In this document: piece after piece, positions 13,969-17,131 of the stretch
Numbering within the stretch: the first letter of the stretch is position 1
Layout: every line of letters begins with the position of its first letter
Origin: CAZPYD01 sp964590835
GTDB lineage: Bacteria; Patescibacteriota; Minisyncoccia; JAHISW01; Tagabacteraceae
Assembly (NCBI GenBank): GCA_964590835.1
Contig: CAZPYD010000017.1
Location: 1-17,131 of the forward strand
Direction: 5' to 3'
Length of the DNA: 17,131 nucleotides
Translations under genes and position numbers: made by a program
Notes under the pieces: generated by a model
Databases searched by the model: none
Told to the model about the DNA's origin: nothing
What the model saw: the letters and a program-made list of their open reading frames with translations, nothing else

Positions 13969-15201
13969 ATGAGGATTTTTGGAAGATTCTTGATTGTATT
14001 TTTTTGTTTAATCGTTGTTTCAGGTTGTTCTACAACCTGGACTAAGAAAGGTGCTTTTGAGAGAGATATGGGGCTTACAGAAAAAGAATTATATCTTAAC
14101 GATATTAAAACCAAAGGGTTTTATAATTGCCTTGAGGCTGGGATAGTCAAAAGTGTTTGTGCTAAAAAATTTGGTTTCAAATCAAATGTTACAGTACATA
14201 ATTTGAAACAAAGAGTTCGCCGGATAACAACAACTACTTACAGTGGTGGGAAAGTTACAGCTCAGACTGATGTTGGTGATTTTCAAAATTCGTCAGATTT
14301 TAAACCACCACCTGCTGGTGGTCAGAGGAATTATTGTAGAATTGGAGCGGATCCAGAAGATAATAACAAAAAAATGTCTTTGGGTGATAGTTTGAAGATA
14401 CCGACACAGGATATGCAGGTGTTGATCGGCTCCGGTTCTGGCAAAAAGTATAGTTGTTGGTTGAGGAGGGGAGACCCAAATCACACCTATGTTGTGGGGC
14501 CTGAAAACAGACCTCTTTGGGTAAAAAAATGCGGTAATACTATTTATCGTCATTCATCCATGAGGCAAATTCGTCAGGTTCAGGTTAGACAAGAACCAAA
14601 AATTGTTAAAAGAGTAGAGACAATTGTCTCTGAAACTAAAATTCCTAATTTTCAGGAGTTGTATCGACCAGATTTTGGTAGACCTTATTTAGATTCTGCG
14701 CCTGGAACATGGGCGGGTAACCTGTATCAAATGTTTGATGTCTTTGATAATTTGCCTGCAGCAGCAGCAGCTGGCTATTTTTATTACAAAGGCCAGAAAG
14801 CTCGCCGTCCAAATGTCGATAACTCAAGTATTGATATAAAAAGCAAGGGAGGTTCGGCTAATGCCAGTGGTGGAATTTCTAATTCTGAGTCCATTGCAAA
14901 GCCTGTTGCTACAGCTAACGGTGGCATAGGTGGTATGGGTGGTTCTGCTAATTCAACAGCTAATGGTGGCAATGCAAACTCTACAGCTAATGGCGGTAAT
15001 GCTAACACAGACACTAATAATGGTCCTGTTGGAGGTAGCCCATCTAACAATAACAATGGTGGCGCTCCTGTCGGCGGTAGTCCACCATATGTTCAGCCAA
15101 CCCCAGTTCCACCATCCGGTGACCCAACTGGCGGCAGTCCACCATATGTTCAGCCAACTCCAATACCACCATCCGGTGGCCCTGTTGGTGGCGGAGCTTA
15201 A
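13969..15201 (+). CDS. Lipoprotein with Cys-containing core and Gly/Asn/Pro repeat tail
   Basis: A 410-residue exported lipoprotein of unknown function. The N-terminus MRIFGRFLIVFFCLIVVSGC has a classical lipobox, Val17-Ser18-Gly19-Cys20, so Cys20 should be lipidated. Residues 30-285 are a globular region with C54, C64, C123, C163 and C188, including CWLRRGDPNHTYVVGP (163-178) and PLWVKKCGN (182-190). From about 292 the protein is low complexity: a Gly/Ser/Asn/Ala-rich part with two 9-residue STANGGNAN units, then two 19-residue GGSPPYVQPTP units. GC content and codon choice look richer than in neighbouring genes and it has a good GGAGG ribosome binding site, both unlike the operon. It may be horizontally acquired or under different selection. 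It is divergent from the secretion-like operon and could decorate the cell surface. Confidence 0.85.
   Translation: MRIFGRFLIVFFCLIVVSGCSTTWTKKGAFERDMGLTEKELYLNDIKTKGFYNCLEAGIVKSVCAKKFGFKSNVTVHNLKQRVRRITTTTYSGGKVTAQTDVGDFQNSSDFKPPPAGGQRNYCRIGADPEDNNKKMSLGDSLKIPTQDMQVLIGSGSGKKYSCWLRRGDPNHTYVVGPENRPLWVKKCGNTIYRHSSMRQIRQVQVRQEPKIVKRVETIVSETKIPNFQELYRPDFGRPYLDSAPGTWAGNLYQMFDVFDNLPAAAAAGYFYYKGQKARRPNVDNSSIDIKSKGGSANASGGISNSESIAKPVATANGGIGGMGGSANSTANGGNANSTANGGNANTDTNNGPVGGSPSNNNNGGAPVGGSPPYVQPTPVPPSGDPTGGSPPYVQPTPIPPSGGPVGGGA
14953..15006 (+). repeat. 27-bp tandem repeat in the lipoprotein gene
   Basis: Two 27-bp units (14953-14979, 14980-15006) each encode STANGGNAN, with third-position differences between copies. 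The unit is a multiple of three, so copy-number change keeps the frame. Confidence 0.85.
15073..15186 (+). repeat. 57-bp tandem repeat in the lipoprotein gene
   Basis: Two 57-bp units (15073-15129, 15130-15186) encode 19-residue Pro-rich units starting GGSPPYVQPTP. A truncated third unit (GGGA) ends the protein and a diverged GGSP lies just before. Nucleotide identity between the two copies is high, with only a few substitutions, suggesting a recent duplication. Confidence 0.88.
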
Positions 15202-15226
15202 ATTTTAAACTTATAAAAGGATTAAA

Positions 15227-15275
15227 TTGCAGAGCGAGTAAAACTGCCTGTAGGCAAACAAGACTCGCTCTGCAA
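15227..15275. repeat. Nested hairpin downstream of the lipoprotein gene
   Basis: TTGCAGAGCGAGT (15227-15239) and ACTCGCTCTGCAA (15263-15275) form a perfect 13-bp inverted repeat. Inside is a second dyad, TGCCT-GT-AGGCA (15245-15256). It begins 25 nt after the lipoprotein stop. There is no T tract after the stem, so it is not a standard terminator. It may still protect or end the transcript, or be a dispersed palindromic repeat. The rest of 15202-15365 is AT-rich with no gene. Confidence 0.75.
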
Positions 15276-15350
15276 CATATTCTTAAATTCTTGATTTTAT
15301 TAGTAAGATGGAGGGTTTAAAAATATAGAATTATTAGATATTTATTAATT

Positions 15351-15356
15351 TATAAT
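15351..15356 (+). promoter_or_regulatory. Candidate -10 box close to the surface-protein start
   Basis: A perfect TATAAT lies 9 nt before the ATG at 15366, so the transcript would have a leader of about 0-3 nt. No clear -35 is seen at 16-18 bp. A GGAGG-like run at 15310-15314 is too far from the ATG to serve as its ribosome binding site. Confidence 0.4.
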
Positions 15357-15365
15357 AAAAATATT

Positions 15366-16799
15366 ATGAAAAAGACGTTAATTAGTTTAATATTTCTTGC
15401 TTTTATGGCAACTACCTTGCCATTATCTGTTTTTGCTGGAATCTTAAATAGTGATTCTGCAGATTTCGAGGTTTTAAGAGTAGGAAATGTAACACAAAAC
15501 CCAGGTACAACCAGTGCAAACTGGAATACCGCGGTTTCAGCAAACCCAGGAGATGTTATCTCGTTTGCTATTTATTATCACAATACTTCACAAAGTCAGG
15601 TGATAAGAGATGTAAGAGTTAAGCTTACTCCAAAAACAACAGGCATTAGCACTAGTCACGATTTTAATGCTGTAGTTTGGGGAGAAAACACCAATCCAGT
15701 TTATGGTAAGGCTAGAGTATATTTAAGTGCCCCAGCTAAACTAGAGTTTGCAAATAACTCTGTAAAATGGAGACCAAATCAGCAAGTTTACAGTGAAAGT
15801 CAATTACCAAATAACCAAAATGGAAATAACATTTTTAGTTCAAGAGGGATTAGTTTAGGAGATATTTATCCTGGTTGGAGTACTCAAGGTAATGTGATGA
15901 TTGGTTTTAGTGTGCCTCAGGCTCAGCATATAAATCCCGCACCTAGCCCTTATGTTACCGCACAAACTATGGTAGCCGAAGGTATTAGAAAATCAGGTGC
16001 AACAATAAGAGGTTCTGTTTCTTCAAATTATAGTACTACTAAAACTTGGTTTGAATGGGGACCAACTTCTTCTTTGGGAAACAAGACCAACAATATGATT
16101 GTAAATACAGGTAGTGGTTCTAAATATACTACTTCAACGATTGATGGATTAAGTTTAGATACTATTTATTATTACAGATTAGTTGCAGAAACCACAGGAA
16201 GGACTAGTTATGGAGAGACTATGATTTTTAGGACTTTGGGTAATGGCTATGTGACTCCTACTCCTGTTTATAAAGACTATAATATTAGTATTGAAAAAAT
16301 TGTTAAAAACATAGACACACCAAACGGAACAAGAATAGAGACAGTTGCTAAGAGGGGAGATACTGTAAGATTTACCATTACAGTTAAAAACACAGGTGGT
16401 TATGATTTGAGAAATTTGGAAATTAGAGACAGACTTGATGATAGTCTTAGGTTAGTAAATGACCTTGATAAAGACAGCGATAAGGAAAACAGCAGGAAAG
16501 TAGTTTGGCTTGTTGATGAGCTAAGATCTGGTGAAGAAAAAGAAGTTTTCTTTGAGGCTTTGGTTGCTGAAGATGCTAGAATTGGTTCTATTCTTAGAAA
16601 TGGAGGTGATAGAACAGTTGTAGAGTCCGGCTCTCTATCAAGAACTTCAAATGAGGTTTTTGTTGAGGTTGCTAACAATATTCCATCTGGTGGAGCAGCT
16701 GCAATAGCTCTTTCAGGGGCTAAAGTAAGGGTTGCTTTGTTTATCTTTATTTTAATGGTTATTATTTTAGCTGTTGTTTATAGAATATTTAAAAGCTAA
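15366..16799 (+). CDS. Surface protein with Fn3-like and DUF11-like domains, C-terminal anchor
   Basis: A 477-residue exported protein of unknown role. Residues 1-24 are a signal peptide (cleavage likely after SVFA). Residues 30-185 are a beta-rich domain with SANPGDVISFAIYYHN (58-73), resembling DUF11/CARDB-like conserved repeat folds. Residues 204-290 look like an Fn3-type domain (TWFEWGPTSSLG, then YYYRLVAETTGRTSYGE). Residues 305-435 are a second DUF11-like unit (AKRGDTVRFTITVKNTGGYD, 328-347). Residues 455-474 form a C-terminal membrane helix followed by RIFKS, which would anchor the protein with its domains outside. No LPxTG sortase motif is present. It is probably a stalk-like or S-layer-associated surface protein. 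It follows the lipoprotein by 164 bp with its own probable promoter and ends at a strong terminator. Confidence 0.85.
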   Translation: MKKTLISLIFLAFMATTLPLSVFAGILNSDSADFEVLRVGNVTQNPGTTSANWNTAVSANPGDVISFAIYYHNTSQSQVIRDVRVKLTPKTTGISTSHDFNAVVWGENTNPVYGKARVYLSAPAKLEFANNSVKWRPNQQVYSESQLPNNQNGNNIFSSRGISLGDIYPGWSTQGNVMIGFSVPQAQHINPAPSPYVTAQTMVAEGIRKSGATIRGSVSSNYSTTKTWFEWGPTSSLGNKTNNMIVNTGSGSKYTTSTIDGLSLDTIYYYRLVAETTGRTSYGETMIFRTLGNGYVTPTPVYKDYNISIEKIVKNIDTPNGTRIETVAKRGDTVRFTITVKNTGGYDLRNLEIRDRLDDSLRLVNDLDKDSDKENSRKVVWLVDELRSGEEKEVFFEALVAEDARIGSILRNGGDRTVVESGSLSRTSNEVFVEVANNIPSGGAAAIALSGAKVRVALFIFILMVIILAVVYRIFKS

Positions 16800-16833
16800 T
16801 TATGAACAGATCCTAAAACTTTATTACTGAATA

Positions 16834-16869
16834 AAAATAAACGCCTCACATATGTGAGGCGTTTATTTT
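16834..16869. terminator. Bidirectional palindromic terminator
   Basis: A 36-bp perfect palindrome centred between 16851 and 16852: a GC-rich core ACGCCTCACAT/ATGTGAGGCGT flanked by A-rich and T-rich arms. It starts 35 nt after the surface-protein stop. The arms provide a T-rich tract on both strands, so it could end transcription from either side. Confidence 0.88.
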
Positions 16870-16982
16870 GTTGTGATTATTATGTTTTTGACCCCAACCC
16901 CACAAACCCCCTTTTCTCTCTTTGCATCCAAGAATAGAAAATTATAGTCATTCCACTTAACGAAAAATTCATATCTCGCCAT
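16863..16982 (-). CDS. Doubtful 39-residue ORF in the right-hand repeat region
   Basis: The minus-strand ATG at 16982 opens a 39-residue frame, MARYEFFVKWNDYNFLFLDA and onward, ending in a TAA inside the bidirectional terminator. The same frame stays open upstream to a TAG at 17049-17051. The peptide looks protein-like, but the DNA also forms hairpins and no Shine-Dalgarno is present. It may be a small gene, a decayed gene remnant or chance. Confidence 0.2.
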   Translation of the reverse strand: MARYEFFVKWNDYNFLFLDAKREKGVCGVGVKNIIITTK

Positions 16983-17026
16983 GCGAGGCTCACACAGGAT
17001 GAATTTTTCTATTCCACTCCTTAATT

Positions 17027-17046
17027 CCTGCCTGCCGGCAGGCAGG
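17027..17046. repeat. Perfect 20-bp palindrome CCTGCCTGCCGGCAGGCAGG
   Basis: The sequence is identical to its reverse complement and GC-rich in AT-rich surroundings. The CTGCC/GGCAG motif is the type of short palindrome scattered through many Patescibacteria genomes (recalled, not checked). It relates in composition to the elements at 415-455 and 7201-7229 but has no central loop. Confidence 0.8.
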
Positions 17047-17048
17047 TT

Positions 17049-17131
17049 CTAATTCTTTCCGCAGAGTTCGAAAATAGAGTTTCTGAGCTCGGGGTACAGG
17101 AAATCCTCCCCCAAATAAAAATTTTTGATTT
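17049..17131 (-). CDS. Possible 3' end of a gene entering from the right edge
   Basis: One minus-strand frame, open from the window edge to a TAG at 17049-17051, encodes 26 residues including FYLGEDFLYPELRNSIFELC. It reads like a protein C-terminus, and the bidirectional terminator would suit a convergent gene. However, the other two minus-strand frames and one plus-strand frame are also open for much of this stretch, so evidence is weak. Confidence 0.22.
   Translation of the reverse strand, partial: IKNFYLGEDFLYPELRNSIFELCGKN

Larger units (their letters stand above)
16890..17131. other. Structured non-coding or repeat region at the right edge
   Basis: Between the terminator and the window end I see no convincing gene. 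The left part (16890-16922) is pyrimidine-rich with C runs. An 11-bp inverted repeat, GAAAAATTCAT (16962-16972) and ATGAATTTTTC (16999-17009), encloses a second stem, CTCGC-CAT-GCGAG (16975-16987). ATTCCACT occurs on both sides (about 16950 and 17011). A perfect 20-bp palindrome lies at 17027-17046. This density of nested dyads suggests a structured RNA or a dispersed repeat. Confidence 0.5.

Noticed and set aside
14930..15208. Second plus-strand ORF of 92 residues within the lipoprotein tail
   Set aside because: It is the +1 frame of a repetitive coding stretch; its Val/Leu/His-rich repeats arise from the DNA repeats.
16890..16922. G-quadruplex on the minus strand
   Set aside because: Only three runs of four or more G are present, so a canonical four-run motif is missing.
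1..17131. Recoded genetic code with TGA as Gly
   Set aside because: TGA terminates yidC and the gene at 2997, and coding regions read normally under the standard bacterial code.

Overview
The window looks like part of a Candidate Phyla Radiation (Patescibacteria, probably Parcubacteria-like) chromosome. The DNA is very AT-rich and the genes are tightly packed with 1-11 nt overlaps. The proteins match families typical of that group: a short KH-R3H KhpB without the Jag N-terminal domain, PrgI, a VirB4 with an extra TraC-like partner, and a pilin-like protein with the NPDLV motif. GC-rich CCCGCC/GGCGGG and CTGCCGGCAG palindromes are scattered through the AT-rich DNA, some inside genes. TGA is used as stop (yidC and the gene at 2997), so the recoded Gracilibacteria/Absconditabacteria code is not in use. 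The lineage is inferred from these family resemblances, not from a marker gene.

Layout. Positions 1-1084 (+) hold the 3' part of yidC and then khpB, the usual membrane-insertion/RNA-binding pair. A 118-bp gap between them is almost entirely a nested inverted repeat. Positions 1089-13782 (-) form one co-directional run of twelve genes. In transcription order these are: a membrane-anchored Cys-rich-tail protein, a membrane-anchored EF-hand-like protein, a large secreted multidomain protein, a VirB6/TrbL-like polytopic protein, a helical/disordered protein, PrgI, a TraC-like domain protein, a VirB4 ATPase, a small membrane protein, a PKD-like exported protein, a VirB2-like protein with Cys-rich repeats, and an anchored propeller-like protein. 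Positions 13969-16799 (+), divergent from the operon, hold a lipoprotein with a Gly/Asn/Pro-rich repetitive tail and a secreted, C-terminally anchored Fn3/DUF11-like surface protein. The last 332 bp hold a perfect palindromic terminator and a dense set of inverted repeats with two very weak coding possibilities.

How the genes work together (inference). The minus-strand operon encodes a minimal type IV secretion-like envelope machine: one motor ATPase, its inner-membrane partners (PrgI, VirB6-like), a probable pilin-like subunit, and at least five exported or anchored accessory proteins carrying Ca-binding-like loops, PKD/CHB_HEX-like folds and disulfide-rich modules. No relaxase, VirD4 coupling ATPase, VirB11 or outer-membrane core protein is visible, so it does not look like a conjugative element. 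Its position beside yidC-khpB suggests a resident chromosomal system, perhaps for attachment, DNA uptake or delivery to a host cell. The main operon promoter is a good sigma70-type site only 6 nt from its start codon, which suggests leaderless translation.
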